Source: Peromyscus leucopus
Lineage: Eukaryota > Chordata > Mammalia > Rodentia > Cricetidae
Assembly (NCBI RefSeq): GCF_004664715.2
Contig: NC_051074.1
Coordinates: 19,035,558 to 19,099,557 of the forward strand
DNA: 64,000 bases
Direction of reading: 5' to 3'
Under the pieces are notes generated by a model, which did no database searches, was not told the DNA's origin, and was given only the letters and a program-made list of their open reading frames with translations. Positions 1-13,009 of the stretch are shown one piece after another. The first letter of the stretch is position 1. Each line of letters opens with the position of its first letter. The position numbers and the translations under genes are program-made.

Positions 1-129
1 CACCAACACATGAAACGTCTTTCATAAGAGAAGAAGTGACAGGTTAGGTCCCAAAGTAAGTCTCATAGTACATGTCATCACTAACCACAACAGACTAAAA
101 CTAAAAATAAACACAAAAAGATTAATAAC

Positions 130-392
130 TGTAAATAAAAAAATGAGGAGAACCAACAACATTCTCTTGACTCACAATGAGTCAATCAATCAAGTGAAAG
201 GGAAATTTTACATTGTTCATGAGCAAATGAACATGAAAAAATCAACCAAAACCCATAGGATACAATAAAAAGTGCATAAAAAAGAAAGTTTATAGCAATA
301 TTGCCCATCTTCACAAAAAATTTCAAAGATATCAGATAAATAATCTGGGTTGTACCTTAAGGAAATGGGAAAGCAAGAACAACATAAAACCT
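130..392 (+). mobile_element. Old L1 ORF2 fragment, left part
   Basis: A-rich sequence with the recognisable L1 ORF2 phrase AAGTTTATAGCAATATTGCC and, further on, ATCAGATAAATAATCT and ACCTTAAGGAA. It is heavily decayed. It appears to continue at 713-830 after an inserted younger L1 tail. Confidence 0.55.
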
Positions 393-399
393 TCCATTA

Positions 400-525
400 A
401 GTTGCTGTAGTGTTAGTAGAAAGGGAAAAATGTAATAGAGCCTGCGCGGGGTATATTTGTGTATTTAGGAATATATACATACATATATATGTATAAACAC
501 ATACATATATACATACATACATACA

Positions 526-580
<55 letters not shown>

Positions 581-712
581 TGGGAATTAATAAAAAGAGG
601 AGCCTGGAGTTTAAAAGAAATCAAGGAGGGGTATAAGGGAGGATTTGGAAAGAGGAAAGTAAAAGGTGAAATGATGTACTTACTTATCTCAAAAAATAAA
701 AAAAAAAATTAT
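400..712 (+). mobile_element. Rodent L1 3' UTR end with poly-A, inserted in older L1
   Basis: The stretch GAATTAATAAAAAGAGGAGC, then GGAGGATTTGGAAAGAGGAA and GAAATGATGTACTTA leading into an A-rich tail, is the typical end of a rodent (Lx-like) L1 3' UTR. The microsatellite at 477-579 sits at the point where this UTR normally carries a short TATG/GT-rich run. Confidence 0.65.
477..579 (+). repeat. Compound microsatellite (TACA)n(GT)n
   Basis: TA/TACA-rich sequence followed by about 24 uninterrupted GT units (531-579). It lies inside an L1 3' UTR tail. Confidence 0.95.
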
Positions 713-830
713 AAAAGGAAAAGAAAAAACAAAGGTCAGAGCAGAAGAAAGATAAACATCAGAAGTTATTTTGAAAAGAAATAAGACTGCAACAAAATTA
801 CACATAAGAAAGGTAACATTCGTAACTGGT
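713..830 (+). mobile_element. Old L1 ORF2 fragment, right part
   Basis: A-rich stretch with AAGGTCAGAGCAGAAGAAAG and TTTTGAAAAGAAATA, resembling L1 ORF2 downstream of the piece at 130-392. The spacing fits one old element split by the L1 tail at 400-712. Confidence 0.4.
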
Positions 831-954
831 AACAGAAGGCAAGAATCATAGGTCATAGAGATTATTAGAACAACTGTGTGTCAACAAGTCAGATAACCTA
901 AAGAAGTCAGTAATGTTAAATAATGAGACACAGAAAACATGAACTAGGCACGAG

Positions 955-1056
955 CAATGGGGGAGCACCACACTGCAATGGGGGAGCACCCCACTGCTCC
1001 AGGAGAACACCACACTGCTAGAGGGCTGTGCCCCACTGCTATGGGGAGCACCACAG
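955..1056 (+). repeat. 21-bp minisatellite, 4.9 copies
   Basis: Units begin at 955, 976, 997, 1018 and 1039, each 21 bp except the last partial one. The consensus is about CAATGGGGGAGCACC followed by ACACTG. Because 21 is a multiple of three, the array is open in a frame and would read as a degenerate MGEHHTA heptad, but nothing else suggests coding. Confidence 0.9.
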
Positions 1057-1279
1057 TACCAGCCACAAGCAACTCTGCTTTTGCAGTGTGCAATCATTTC
1101 AGGATGACTTACTTACTTCAGATACCTCACAGTTGGCCTTTAACACTTGTTTTATCACAACAGTTGGCCATGTTATGGGAGGTAGAGTAGGTCAGTAATG
1201 TGACAGCTCTCACATCAAAGAGGGAAGGGATAATTTACTCTTAAGCCAAGTAAGAGTTGGCCATACTGTACCAGGCTTT

Positions 1280-1835
1280 TTCTTTGGGGCCACCAACCAG
1301 CTCCCAAATCATGACACAGACTTATTATTAATTTTGAATGCTTGACCTTAGCTTAGCTCATTTCTAGCTAGCTCTTTTAACTTAAGTTGATTCTCTTTAT
1401 CTACATTTGTCTTAGGGCTTTTGACCCTTTCTTACTTTCTTGCTGTCTCTATGCCTGGCTGGCAGTGGCTGCCTGGCTTCTGGCCCTCGGCATCTCCCTC
1501 ATTCTCTGCTCTTCTTCTTCCTCCTGGTTCTTCTTTTTGAGTCCAGTTCTTTTCTCCTCCTACTTATTCTCTCTGCCTGCCAGCCCCGCCTATCCTTTCT
1601 CTGCCTAGCTATTGGTCATTCAGCTCTTCATTAGACCAATCAGGTGCCTTCAGCAGGGAAGGTGAAATAAATGCAGCCCATCTTTACATAACTGAACACA
1701 CACCCTTACATGTGAAACAAAGGCAGCATTAACAGAAGTAACTCACCTTTACACAGTTAAAGTAACATTCTGCAGCAAAAACAAATGTAATACACATCTT
1801 TGCCTAGTTAACACAACACCATACCCTTTGGCAAC
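1280..1835 (-). mobile_element. ERV2-like LTR, antisense
   Basis: Starts with GGGGCCACCAACCAGCTCCC, followed by CTTAGCTTAGCTCATTTCTA and, near the end, CCAATCAGGTGCC and repeated CATCTTTACATA-type phrases. This is a familiar rodent LTR arrangement read on the reverse strand. The exact family is not assigned. The open frames across it are pyrimidine-rich LTR sequence, not genes. Confidence 0.6.
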
Positions 1836-1974
1836 TCAATTCTAAGTTAAAATAAGATGATTTTCATGCAAGCAGGAATGATGCATTACTTTAAGAGAAA
1901 CATAAACTTTAGAACTTTGTGCCATATTAAATATCCAAAACCATGTAACACAGCATTTCTTTGTATTTTTGGTT

Positions 1975-2016
1975 GTGAGCCTAGCCTTTAACGGCTGAGC
2001 CATCCCTTCCGCCCCG
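1975..2016 (-). mobile_element. B2-type SINE 5' fragment
   Basis: TAACGGCTGAGCCATCCCTT is the reverse complement of the tRNA-like start of a B2 SINE (AGGGATGGCTCAGCCGTTA). Only the first 40 bases or so remain. Confidence 0.55.
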
Positions 2017-2084
2017 ACGCAGCATCTCTTAAATTACTGCTTTGTTACTTTTAAAATATAACATTAACGATGTTGTAAACACAT

Positions 2085-2265
2085 TATATATACAAGTGCA
2101 TTTAATTTTCAAAACCCTGGAAGTAGGTACTATTATAATCAGCATTTTACTGAAAAACCACTGAGGATCTGAGGAATTAGTAAGTTGTCTGAGGACAGAA
2201 CACCAAAAGATGAGATCTGAACACAGAAAATCTTGGTCCAGAGTCCAAGCTCTTTACTTAGGAAA
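2085..2265 (-). mobile_element. MIR SINE, antisense
   Basis: GTAGGTACTATTATAATCAG, CATTTTACTGAAAAACCA, CTGAGGA, AGTAAGTTGTCTGAGGA and CAGAGTCCAAGCTCTT follow the order of a reverse-complemented MIR. It is an ancient mammalian SINE. Confidence 0.75.
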
Positions 2266-2368
2266 TTAAGCAACCATGTGCATGAAATGGATAATCCTAG
2301 AAACTGGAAGTTGTAGACTAAGCAGACAAACTAAAACTAAACTGTTAATACTGACAAGAAGTTCCTAG

Positions 2369-2370
<2 letters not shown>

Positions 2371-2431
<61 letters not shown>
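2371..2431. repeat. (TA)n microsatellite
   Basis: About 29 uninterrupted TA units between unique flanks. Confidence 0.97.
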
Positions 2432-2434
<3 letters not shown>

Positions 2435-2715
2435 AATCTTCTGGTAATATCTAGTTGGTAGCAGATAAAAAGCCAGTATGATTAAACCCTAAAATGACTT
2501 CACATTTGGCCTATACATAAGGCCTCTAGGATGAGAAGAAGAAAGGGCAAGGGAGGCTAGAAGGGTGGGCTGGAGCCAGCCTGTATGGTCCAGGGAGCTC
2601 TGTCCCGAGCTCATTTGTGTGATAAGCAATGGAGAGCCAAAGGAGGATCTTTAATATGGCCACCCACGTGTTTCAGTAGAAAAACAGGGCAAAACTTAGA
2701 ATCTAAAGTTCTAAA

Positions 2716-2842
2716 GGCAGGGTGTGAGGGCGCACTCCGGAGGCCAAGACTGACAGATCTCTACGTTCAAGGCCAGCCTGGTCTACATAGGCAGTTCTAG
2801 GCCAAGCAGACCTACATAGTAGGATAGTATCTCCTAAAAAAG
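2716..2842 (+). mobile_element. Degenerate B1 SINE
   Basis: B1 order is preserved: GGCAGGGTGTGAGGGCGCAC, a GGAGGCCAAG block, GACAGATCTCTACGTTCAAG, GGCCAGCCTGGTCTACATAG. It ends in a purine-rich tail (GGGA-type, 2838-2900) that has expanded. Confidence 0.8.
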
Positions 2843-2902
2843 GGAGAGAGGGGAGGGAAGGAGGGGGGAGGGAGGAGAGAGAGGAAGGGAGGGAGGCAGG
2901 GA
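2838..2902. repeat. GGGA-rich purine tract
   Basis: Imperfect GGGA/GAGA repeats following the B1 tail. Confidence 0.85.
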
Positions 2903-3149
2903 GTTACATTTCAGGTACTAGTGAAGACAGGATAGAATGGTAAAGACACACAACAGGAACACTGAAGAGAGATGAAGGCTGTACTTAGGAGAATGGAAGG
3001 ATGAAGAGTCACTTCTAAAGCATAAAATTTGAATTTTGAGAGGAAAAGTGAGAGATAGGGAAAAAAAATCAAGGGGAAGTCTTAAGAAGTCTCAAGTGTC
3101 CAGCTTAAAATACAAAGAAGTAATGGCATTAAATGGTTAAAAAAAAAAA

Positions 3150-6100
3150 AAGAGTATTCAAGAAAATCAAGATGTGAGTATGATTTAAACCAGTATAGCT
3201 GAGTGTCTTTTTATATTAAAAACTCAGTAACGTTCTGTTATGAAATATAAAAATACCAATATGAGTTTCCCAAGCTTGTTTCTTTGCCTTATGCATAATA
3301 CCCTTAATAAAAAGACTTCTGATAACAAGCATTAAGCAATTCACACTCAAAAATAAGACCTAAAATAAAAAGACCGAACTCGCCAAGCCCCAGAGCACTG
3401 ATTTATTTACTGTGCATTACTAATGTATGAGGGTTAACACTTTGATAAGCTCCAGAACTCGCTTTGATGTCAGAACAGAAAGACACACTGGCCGCCTCCC
3501 ACACCTTGGGGTCTGTCTTCTTTAGACCATTAAACCATAAAACAATTACATAGTTCCAAAAAGGAAGCTAATATTATCTTAATAAGAATTAACATTTTCA
3601 TTAATATATATTACTGAAATTACTATTTTAAATGTTTTATTAGCATCTACTTGAATTATTAGTATTTAAAATAAAATAATACAGAAGCTCAAAATTACAC
3701 AATTATAATAAAACTAATTCTTTTAATCAAAAATTCATTGTTGTTCAAAATCATGTAATTTGATACTGAAGAAGACACAGTAAGAAGCTATCACATTCTC
3801 TCACAGATTCTAACGGTGTTGCGGTGATGCGGAGATGATGGAACAGGACCTACCTAGCTGGTCTCAACTTGATATCACAAATGCAAACAGCTCTGAGTGG
3901 CTGTGGGACAGAGAGTGACCTCCACCTGTTCGTGGGTTGTCTTAACACTCGACAGCATAAAACAGGAACACAAACAGAAAGGGAAATAAGCAACACTCAT
4001 TTTATGTTTCCCACAGGGACGGCCTCGTGAAGCTGATCATAAATACAGTACAGACACAATAACTCCTGCGACAGAGCCATAGAAAAGATGGCACCCAATC
4101 TAAAACATCACGACTTCATTGCTTTCAGGGGTTCACAAGCTGAACTACTTCAGGCTGACCAATAGGTGGTGCTCAATCTCCATTTGTAGAGAAAGTACCT
4201 CCCAGCATTTCCAATAGAAAAAAGTTCAGACCGGGTACCGATTTAAAGACTCACACCAGAAAACCAACAGATAATATCAAATTAGCTGCTTCTTGTCTGT
4301 AGAGGAAATCATTTCGCCTACCTATCTTCCAAAAGAATCTCGAGGTGCCACTGATTAACCTGACACTCTTAAAAGCTCTGAATCCTAGTGTCAGTACCGC
4401 AAAAACAAATGTTACACGACTCAGAAAGAAATTTCCTAAAACTGGGCCATTGATAAACAGTAAGTTGTGGACTAGGTTAAGATACTTTTTTCCAACTTAA
4501 CTCATGCTTCAGAATTCTAAGTACCTAACACCTTAATCCCCTGACACGACGCAGTTTTAAAACAAAAAAACTAAGTTCAAACTTGGCGCACATACATTTT
4601 TGAAATTTCAAACTGCCATACAGCACATGTTACCCACTAGTAAAAGCAGTTTCTGACTCAACTGTCTGAATGAATTCTAAATGTGATCTTCTCTCACCAA
4701 AGGTAGTACTATTATTACTTTTTCTCAGAATGATAAAATAATTTTACTCCCACAAAAATACAAATAGGGCTTATGTAATAGAATTTTATTTCCAAGGAGA
4801 AAAAAAAAATGCAAAGAACCAAAGAAATTCTTGAAAATGTCAGTGCATAGGATAGAAAAAAAAAATGCCAGCAGTAACGTCTAAGTCTGCTCAAACAGCA
4901 GTGTTCCTCGTTGTTGATAGAGAGTCCTCTGTATTACCTCTCTTCTAGAGGCTGCAGGACAGACAGAAAGGACTAAGACAGAACTGCATTCTCAATCTGC
5001 TCAGGAAAGCTGTTTCTGGGCCTGCGTTCACAGAAGGGCAGTGCAGGCTGAAGAGTGTCGGGAGCTCTGTGGGAGGCACTGAGAGCCTGTGCTGTCCCTC
5101 TGAAGAGGTAAATGACACCACTCTGCCCAAGGGCACCAAGAAGAGACGGAATTCGATCTGAGAGGTGGAGACAGAATTCTAATCCTAGCAAGCAGGAATG
5201 CTATTTTTAATAACAAAGTCAGTATGAAACAGAATTCATCACTGGACACCACCTCCCTCCCACAGGACAGTAAACAGAAGCATAAAAGTCCTACAACTTC
5301 TAATTCATTGTAGCTATTTCACTTTTGAACCCATGTATATTCATGTAATAATTAAAGAAAAACCTAACTCATGTATCAGTTATTTTTAAATGAAAAAAAA
5401 CCTAATACTTAATCATTTAAATATGTATTTATTACTGAAGTTTATAATGAGTTTTTCTTCTGCATTCACATTTAATTTTGCTGCATTAAGTATTAAAAAT
5501 TAACTTAGTTTTATATAATATCAATATTTAATTAAAATAAAATAACATTTTTATCATTAATGTATCTCATCTATCACATCAACAATTTTAAACTAGTACA
5601 CATTTGAAAAAACAGCTCTAAATTCTTGTTGTTCCTCCTTTAAAGTCTGATGTCCAAATTTCTTCATTTTTTAAACTGTTAAAAATGACTTCGGTTCTGT
5701 AACAGTCCTGTCTTAAGAGCAGAGCTGGTCTCCTCCACCTTGTGACACGCAGAAAGAACTGTGTACAGCCGGGCTGAGGCTTCTTGGGCAAGTTTGTCTT
5801 GTATTCCTTATTAAGCCTGAAGTTCTCACAGCGCTTCCTCCAAAAATCACTAAAGTAGACTTAGAAAAAACACAAATTGTTTTCAGACTGTTATCCATAT
5901 CTGCCAAAGAAGGTTAAGATTACAAACTATGGACCACACCGAAGCTATGCTGGAACAGCAGAAACTGCTTGAGTCACAATGTAGGCCACTAAAAGTGGGA
6001 GAAGCCCTCAGGCAGGCTGGTGCCTGGTAATCCCTCCCTTACACAGGAGTCCAGGAGAGTGTGGAAACGCACCGGCTTTCATTTCCCAGGAAAGCTCTCC

Positions 6101-7474
6101 CGTGAACGCCTACCCTGTGAAATGTCAGTATGAAATACACAAGGCAGGTTGGCCCTGGTCCTGGCCACTGGTGTGGAGGCTTAGGTCCCAGGTAAGCACT
6201 CCCTCTGCAGGGACTGACCCTGTGGAACTGCGAAGGCTCCAGATCTAAAGAGCCTCGACACAGAAACGCGATAACCATCAGCTGAGAATCTGACAGACGT
6301 CATAGAAAACTTCTTCCCAGAACATCTGAAGCAACGGGTAAATTAACCTAAATGTTCACATGTAGGTCCTACATTTAAAGGCTCCAGACAATTCACTTCC
6401 TAATGTTTAGAAAGAAAATGCCCATTCTTAAAGAGAACTCCAATTGTCAGGTTGCATAATCGATACTCACTGAAAGCAGAAGTAGATGGTCACACATTAG
6501 CATCTCCAGAGATTTTAAAACCTTGTGCTAACAACTCGATGATTTAGTACAGGCATCCTGGACTCTAAAAATTAGGAACTAGAACATTAATTTTTTTTAA
6601 GTTTCATTCAATTATTCTGACAGAATTCCTTTTAGTTGATCAAAATAGCAGAAGGGAAATACAGATGCCTTTAACATTCAACTACATTAAGCATGTGAAC
6701 TGGAGGGTTTTTAATATATAAACAGTCTTGATTTCTACCATCAAGGAGTGGCTACAATCATCTGTGGTATCAACTGGGCATCTTTTTAAAATACAGACTA
6801 CAGAAGATGCTCCGTTCCTCCTATGCGACTGTCTCCATGAGGACGTACTGACCATTCTCCATACAGGAGGAAGTTGTTCACTGTGCTCTACTTTCACTCA
6901 GTTCTCGTCTGCTACTGTCGGCAATCTAAGGAAACCCAGAGGGCAGCTTGCAGACCCGATGATGATTCACTAGAATGAATGACCTGTGCTCTTTTACATG
7001 CACACACAGAAAAGTACCTCAACCAGTGGGGAAATAAAGACCCACATACAGACCTGCATTTGTATAAAGTGCTAATTTATATTGTGAAGGCCTAGGCGAC
7101 ACTGTTTTACATATGAATAAAGTTCTGCTGTTCTAATACAAACTGATTAAATATTTCATAATTAAAATCACAGTAAAAAAGTGTGTATATGTTCTTTAAA
7201 AGTGTGAAAACAGATTAAAGTACACTCTATTAGTTCAGAGAGTGAAACAGGAAGAGACATATATCCACATACAACATAAACCCCAACAAACCTACCTAGA
7301 GAACCTTTCTGTGAATGCTGCCCCACAGAGTGATAACACTACAGCCTTGTAACCACCTCTGGACACACTTCTGTCATCGACTAAAACCATATAGAAAAGG
7401 ACCTTGCTTCCTGCTCTTCCCACCACTTTCTACTTCTAGGAATGGTGGTTACTTTGCTGCTATTTTCTATTATC

Positions 7475-7475
<1 letters not shown>
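3150..7475. other. Unique AT-rich intron sequence
   Basis: I see no confident repeat or exon here. At 4159-4173 there is a CTCF-like motif (see findings). Small open frames around 5.0-5.3 kb, 6.0-6.3 kb and 6.7-7.0 kb lack splice context, family similarity and a consistent frame, so I did not call them. Confidence 0.5.
4159..4173 (+). promoter_or_regulatory. CTCF-like motif
   Basis: CCAATAGGTGGTGCT fits 13 of 15 positions of the CTCF core pattern (CCASYAGRKGGCRSY). Motif match only. Confidence 0.3.
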
Positions 7476-7478
<3 letters not shown>

Positions 7479-7515
<37 letters not shown>

Positions 7516-7550
7516 TGCACATGCACACACACACACACACGCACACGCTC
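7479..7550. repeat. (CA)n microsatellite, interrupted
   Basis: Two CA runs separated by ACGCATGCACATG. Confidence 0.95.
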
Positions 7551-10500
7551 ACCTGGGGAAACTGACAAAATCAAAGCTGAGTTGCAAACTTTAAAAGTGC
7601 AGAAATAAAGGGAGATTAAAGAACAAAGCAAGTCCATTTTCAAACAGGACTACTGGTATTTGATTTTTTAAATAATATAATATTAATTTTGTGAAGTTCC
7701 TTTCAATGTATGTTTTTATAAGGAAGAGATTCTCACATCTGTCTTACGCTGCACTTGAACCTTTGATTTCTAATAAGTAAAAGTATAAATACTATGGTAA
7801 GTACTATTTGAACATAATGGACATGAACTATGATTAAGTTTTTTTTATTTTAGGTTGCAATATCACAGACATAATCTCAAAATTAAAAGAAGAAAGCTCA
7901 CTGTAAAATTAGCTTATTTTTTAACCTATAAATGATGAAACATCATCATTTCTGGAAAATTTATACATTATTATCCAAACCAGATTATGTTAATTATCCA
8001 CAAAAGACAGGATTTTCTTAATTAGGAAGAGAACTCTAAAAGATTTGGAATCCCCAAAAGTTTGGTATATTAGTTCCTATAACGATAATTAAGCATATTT
8101 AACTATGACAGTAACAAAACCCAGCCACACATTCTGTATTGCTATAAGGTAATAACTAATTTTAACAACACCTCCTGGTAGGACAGGCCATACAGCCCTT
8201 TCTCGTGTCTTGATTGGAACATGATACTTCTGAGAGTCAGCCCTTCACCTGTCTTTCTGAAAAACATGCCATAAATTTGGATCAATAAATGAGGGTGAGG
8301 CTAACTGACCTGAAAATACAGCTGTCATGCACTGTCACTGTATGGATACTTCAAATAAAAACAAAACTAGACCCTAAAATACTGAGAAATGTAGTGTAAT
8401 CAGTATTCCCACAGGAACATAAAGTCATCAGTGGGGAAACACTAAAATAACAATAAAGAAAATGGTTGGAGAGAAGGCTGACCTCCAGTCCACAGAATGC
8501 TGAGGCCACACATAACCCCAAAATAAAGCTGGTAACATAGTTTCCTAATTCTAGTCCCTTAAGTGTTTACTTAGACATCTCTCCACTTAAAATTTTAGCC
8601 TGAAAATATAATCACTTTTAAATTAACCAATTTAAAAAAAAAAAAAAAGATTAGCTTTAATTTTTAAGCAGGCCCGAGGAAAACCTTAGAAAAATCAATT
8701 ATACATGCTTCCACAAATAAAACCCAAGAAAAATTCTTGTAACCAAAAACTGTAATTAAACTTCCTGATGAACCTTAAGTTTAACTGAACTGCTGATGAA
8801 ACATATTCAGTATTTCATTCAAATAATTTTACTATATTTAAATAATACTTAAAAAATTATGTATTGACCTTGGGTGGTTATTTAAATATTGTTTGTTCAG
8901 CATTTGTATTATCCTTTATCAATAATATGTTTTCTATAATATCAATGGGATTCACAAATAGCTATTTTAGGAAAACTTACATGGAAAGATACATTAATAG
9001 CATTAAATAATTTTTCATTTCATTAAATGTCACAAGTCACGAATACGTAGATTAATGTGTAAAAAGGCAGGTATTCTACCACTGAGCCACACCCCACCCT
9101 ATATTCATTTTGTTCCTAACCATGAAGCTGCAAGCACTACCACTACAAGATAACAACTACACAAGAAATTACATAGCTTCACCATTACTTCATTAGTTCA
9201 AATCCAAATGCTGCTAGTAACAAAAAAAAAATCATTCTTAATAGAAACAGATTCTAAAACTCAAAGATCCTGAGAGTCTCTCATACATAAAAATGTGTTT
9301 AAAAAAAAAGATAGCCCCTGTTTCAACCAAGTCCTCTACATTACCAGGTATTGGGCTCAAATAAGTTTCATGGTAAGCCATGAAATGTGTGGACAAACCA
9401 ACAAAATTAATCCATTACCACCATCAAATATTAACTTGAAAGCCACCTAGAATATATTTCTAGTCTCAGCTCAACTGTAAGCAACCAGCTCATTTCCCCA
9501 AAACACTTTGTCATCTGTCTGTCTATCTCAACATCTACTCTTGTTCTTCTATATTTTTCTCTTCCTATTTAAGACCAAATGTAAATTTAAATTTCTGTCT
9601 TATACTCTGCTAAATAATTCTGAATTCAAGAGCAATAAGTTTGCTAAACTGCCATAGAAAATATATTCTTTACTTCAGCTAAAAGGTTCTCCCGTTTAAA
9701 GAGGTTTCAAGTAGAAGTACAGGGCTTCTCAAGGGTGACCCATAACTACCAGCTGAGGCCTATCCAGGTTAGTACAACCTCAAATAAATTTTAATACTAA
9801 TACAAAGATGTCATGTGTCATCCGCTCTCAACCTCTGAGTATGTAATGGAATCCCACCACATGACACTTGTGCATGTGAATTTTCACCTTTTCATCTGGA
9901 AAGCAGGGAGATGGACCTACCTCATAAATCAACAAGGCATAAATGATGAATCTGATGAAACACTTGGGAAATGGGAACTTTGAGAAGGAAGAATTGAGCC
10001 TGCGAAAACATACAGATTTAGCTAACATGGGATGGGTTTGTTAGGGTAAGGCAGGAATGTAGATTGCTAAACAGAAGTCAGGCCAACAGGGAAATGTCAA
10101 CCATGCTCTCTCTATGCACTGTCAAGGGCTACCCTACTTGAGAGGAAAGAAGAACACTGAAGGATTTCACCAATGAATAACACAGGAGAAAAATACACTG
10201 AGTGAAGGAGCAGATAATAAGAATTCGGTCCACTGAGTTTGGGCATGCTCAGTCTGAACTGAAAACCAATGTGATACCTAGAGAAAAGATGAGGAGAATC
10301 ATTCAACAATCTCAGCAGAGGAGAACAGTGACAGTCAGAGCCCAGGGGCTGTTAGGTGATCCTTTCAAACCATTTAACCCATAGTGACAGCAGCAACCCC
10401 TCACCTGTTTTATCTGCTGGACCTCCAACTAACATTTCATATGTATTTACTATCATGTAATTCACCCAGACAAGTTTTCATTCCCTTTTTTAAAAATTGA

Positions 10501-11110
10501 GTTGAATAAATGTATGTAAAGCTCATTAGTGGATTTAATACCTACAGAATACTACAAGACATAGACAAGGTATTATTATTGAAGCAATCTGTGCAAATTC
10601 CAATATCCAAGAGCTTTAACATAGATCTTCAAATCCTATGTATATAGGAGGAAAGATGTAAGATCTGTGTATTCGTAGGGGTATGTTTTACTTTGAGGGT
10701 AAAGTTCTTATTTGGAGAGTATAGGGGAATGGATAAAGGGATGGTTTATTCTTTGAGTATTTGATACACATGAAAACACACTTCTCAGTGTCTTAAGCAG
10801 CCTAAAGACTTAATCCATGATGCTGTGAAAGAAATGAGGACTCTACCGTGGTGATTTTGCATCTGGTGTAAGTTACAGTCTGCCTACTGTTAACAAAAAG
10901 ACCACTGTTTTCAAGACCCATGCAGATAGCAAGACCCACCAAGTACTCCTCTTTCTGTCAAGTGACACAATATTTGCATATACTCACTCATACATCCAAG
11001 ATTACTTATGATACCCAAGACAATGCAAAGGTTATACACACAACTGTCATACTATACTGTTTAAAGTATGGTGACAAGGGGGAAAAGTCTGTAGATGTTC
11101 AGTGCAAATA
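7551..11110. other. Unique AT-rich intron sequence
   Basis: Mostly featureless. At 9066-9104 the phrase TATTCTACCACTGAGCCACA resembles the reverse complement of an ID or B4 SINE head, a short remnant. No exon is visible. Confidence 0.5.
9066..9104 (-). mobile_element. ID-like SINE remnant
   Basis: TTCTACCACTGAGCCACACC mirrors the tRNA-like A-box region of ID elements in reverse. Very short. Confidence 0.4.
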
Positions 11111-11119
11111 CAATTGCTT

Positions 11120-11340
11120 GAGTTTTTTTAAGCATTTATTTATTATTATCATTAATTTTATTGACTGACTGACTGACTGATTTTATTTACATTGCTGCTT
11201 TGCCTGCATGTATGCCTGTGTGAGGGGGTCAGACCTTGGAGTTACTGTTGTGAGCTGCCATGTGGGTGCTGGGAATTGCACCCGGGTCCTCTGGAAGGGC
11301 AGTCAGTGCTCTTAACCACTGAACCATCTCTCCAGCACCT
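11120..11340 (-). mobile_element. B2 SINE, antisense
   Basis: Full-length order in reverse: T-rich tail, GTGAGCTGCCATGTGGGTGC, TGGGAATTGCACCCGGGTCC, CTCTTAACCACTGAACCATC, TCTCCAGCACC. A short TGAC repeat (11161-11182) sits in its tail region. Flanking GAGTTTTTTTA and GAGTCTTTTTA could be a decayed target-site duplication. Confidence 0.9.
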
Positions 11341-11484
11341 TTTGGAGTCTTTTTAATCCATGGTTGACTGTACCTTCAGATGTAGAGCCAGTAGGTAAGG
11401 AGCATAAAGTAGGCATTAAGGAATAGAGATCTCCAAAGTCAGCTTTTACTTTATTTTAATCTAAAACATCAGATTGATCAATTT

Positions 11485-11660
11485 GCCATAAGAGAAGAGG
11501 TTCAGAGTCAGAGCTAAGACTAAGAATCTGTACGCCATCCTACCACGATTCTAACCTTGGGTCTGAAACTCACTAGTCACCATCTTTCTGTGCTTCCAGG
11601 TTCCCATCTACAAGATGGAGATGCTGTTCCCCATCCCACAGGAGAGCGGGACACTTACAC
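11485..11660 (+). mobile_element. MIR SINE
   Basis: AACTCACTAGTCACCATCTT, TCTGTGCTTCCAGGTTCCCA and TCTACAAGATGGAGATG follow the MIR core and 3' region in order (act-tag ... ctgtgcctcagtttcc ... tctgtaaaatgg). Confidence 0.65.
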
Positions 11661-12553
11661 TTGCTAGAAAAGCACCATGTGTCACCTACACCTTCTCTGA
11701 AGCTCCCTTCCTGCTAGTGAAGACAAGCGTCCACCATGCAGCATGACAAGTCCTTTTTACTCATTCATAGCATGAGGAATGGGACTATCTTCCAGCTATC
11801 TACAGAGCACCGGGTTGGGGTATTTTTAGTTGGGTAGAATTTGAAGGTATTATGTAAAAAAGAACTTGAGTCGTCACACTTCTCTTTTCTATAATTTGCT
11901 TGTTTGTAAGCATGTAGATGCAAGGGTATCTGTAAATACTGAGAGTAGCCATACCATACAGTTACAAGTGTTAATTTACTGTAATCAGTGTATGAGTATG
12001 TGTTGCTCAGTCTCTGCCAATAATTGGTCCTCGTACCCTCTATATTTTAAGTAATATATTATTTTCCTGTGTTCATTAGAAAAACAAAATAGCAATATCT
12101 GGAAACACTGCCAGGCACAGCACATACTCTGACACCTTTTAGCTGCTCCTCAGTGTTAACATTGTATCCCACACTATTGTTATTGGCATTTATACTGATG
12201 AACTTGAGTCACCAAGAAAACCTGTATTATACTAATGTGCTACTTTAAGATGTTAAAAACTTGTCTTTAAATAAAATATTAATTTAAATGAGATATGGCA
12301 AGTTATGAGTACCAACACTTTTGTAGTATATTTTATTATATATTTACCATATGTGGTTCCAGTCCTAGTAGTTGATATGTGTGTGTGTTTGTGTGTCTTT
12401 ATAAACAGGAAAAATGATGATTTTCATTATAAAAACCAAATATCTGGAAACAATGCTATCAGGTCAAGCATGGACTTCAATGAATACTGGAAGCAATATT
12501 CATTCACCAATATGTGAGAAATTTTGTTTTCTCCCTACCCATTTAATGTATGC

Positions 12554-12556
<3 letters not shown>

Positions 12557-12599
<43 letters not shown>
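12557..12599. repeat. (CA)n microsatellite
   Basis: About 21 CA units. Confidence 0.95.
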
Positions 12600-13009
12600 A
12601 CTTGGATGAATCTGTTATATTGTATACTCAATAGATGCATGCATATACAAAATTTAAATCAAATTACCTACTACTGTAGCCTTAGATATCAGCTGGTTTT
12701 TTTCCTTCATATATTGTAACATAACTTAAAGAGCATAATTTTTATTGTAATGAAGATCCCTGTGGATCAACAGAAGATCATTTGTTATTTGGGATATCTT
12801 ATCTGATACAATGTGCTATGAGCATATTAGCAAAATATCTTCATGCAAAGATTGTTTACTAATACTGGAACCATCATGATAAAGATATTAAACAAATTAA
12901 ATATGCAACAATAATTAATACTTTACATAGACCATAGCATATCAATACAATGGAATGAAAAATTATCTTTTAAAAAATGCTATAATCACAAGTGATCAAC
13001 CCTGATCAG

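Noticed and set aside
1387..1634. Overlapping hydrophobic, Leu/Ser-rich open frames
   Set aside because: They lie in the pyrimidine-rich part of an antisense LTR.
12100..12215. A possible second MIR (GCCAGGCACAGCACATAC and TTTATACTGATGAACTTGAG)
   Set aside because: The two pieces suggest opposite MIR orientations and are short; not enough to call.
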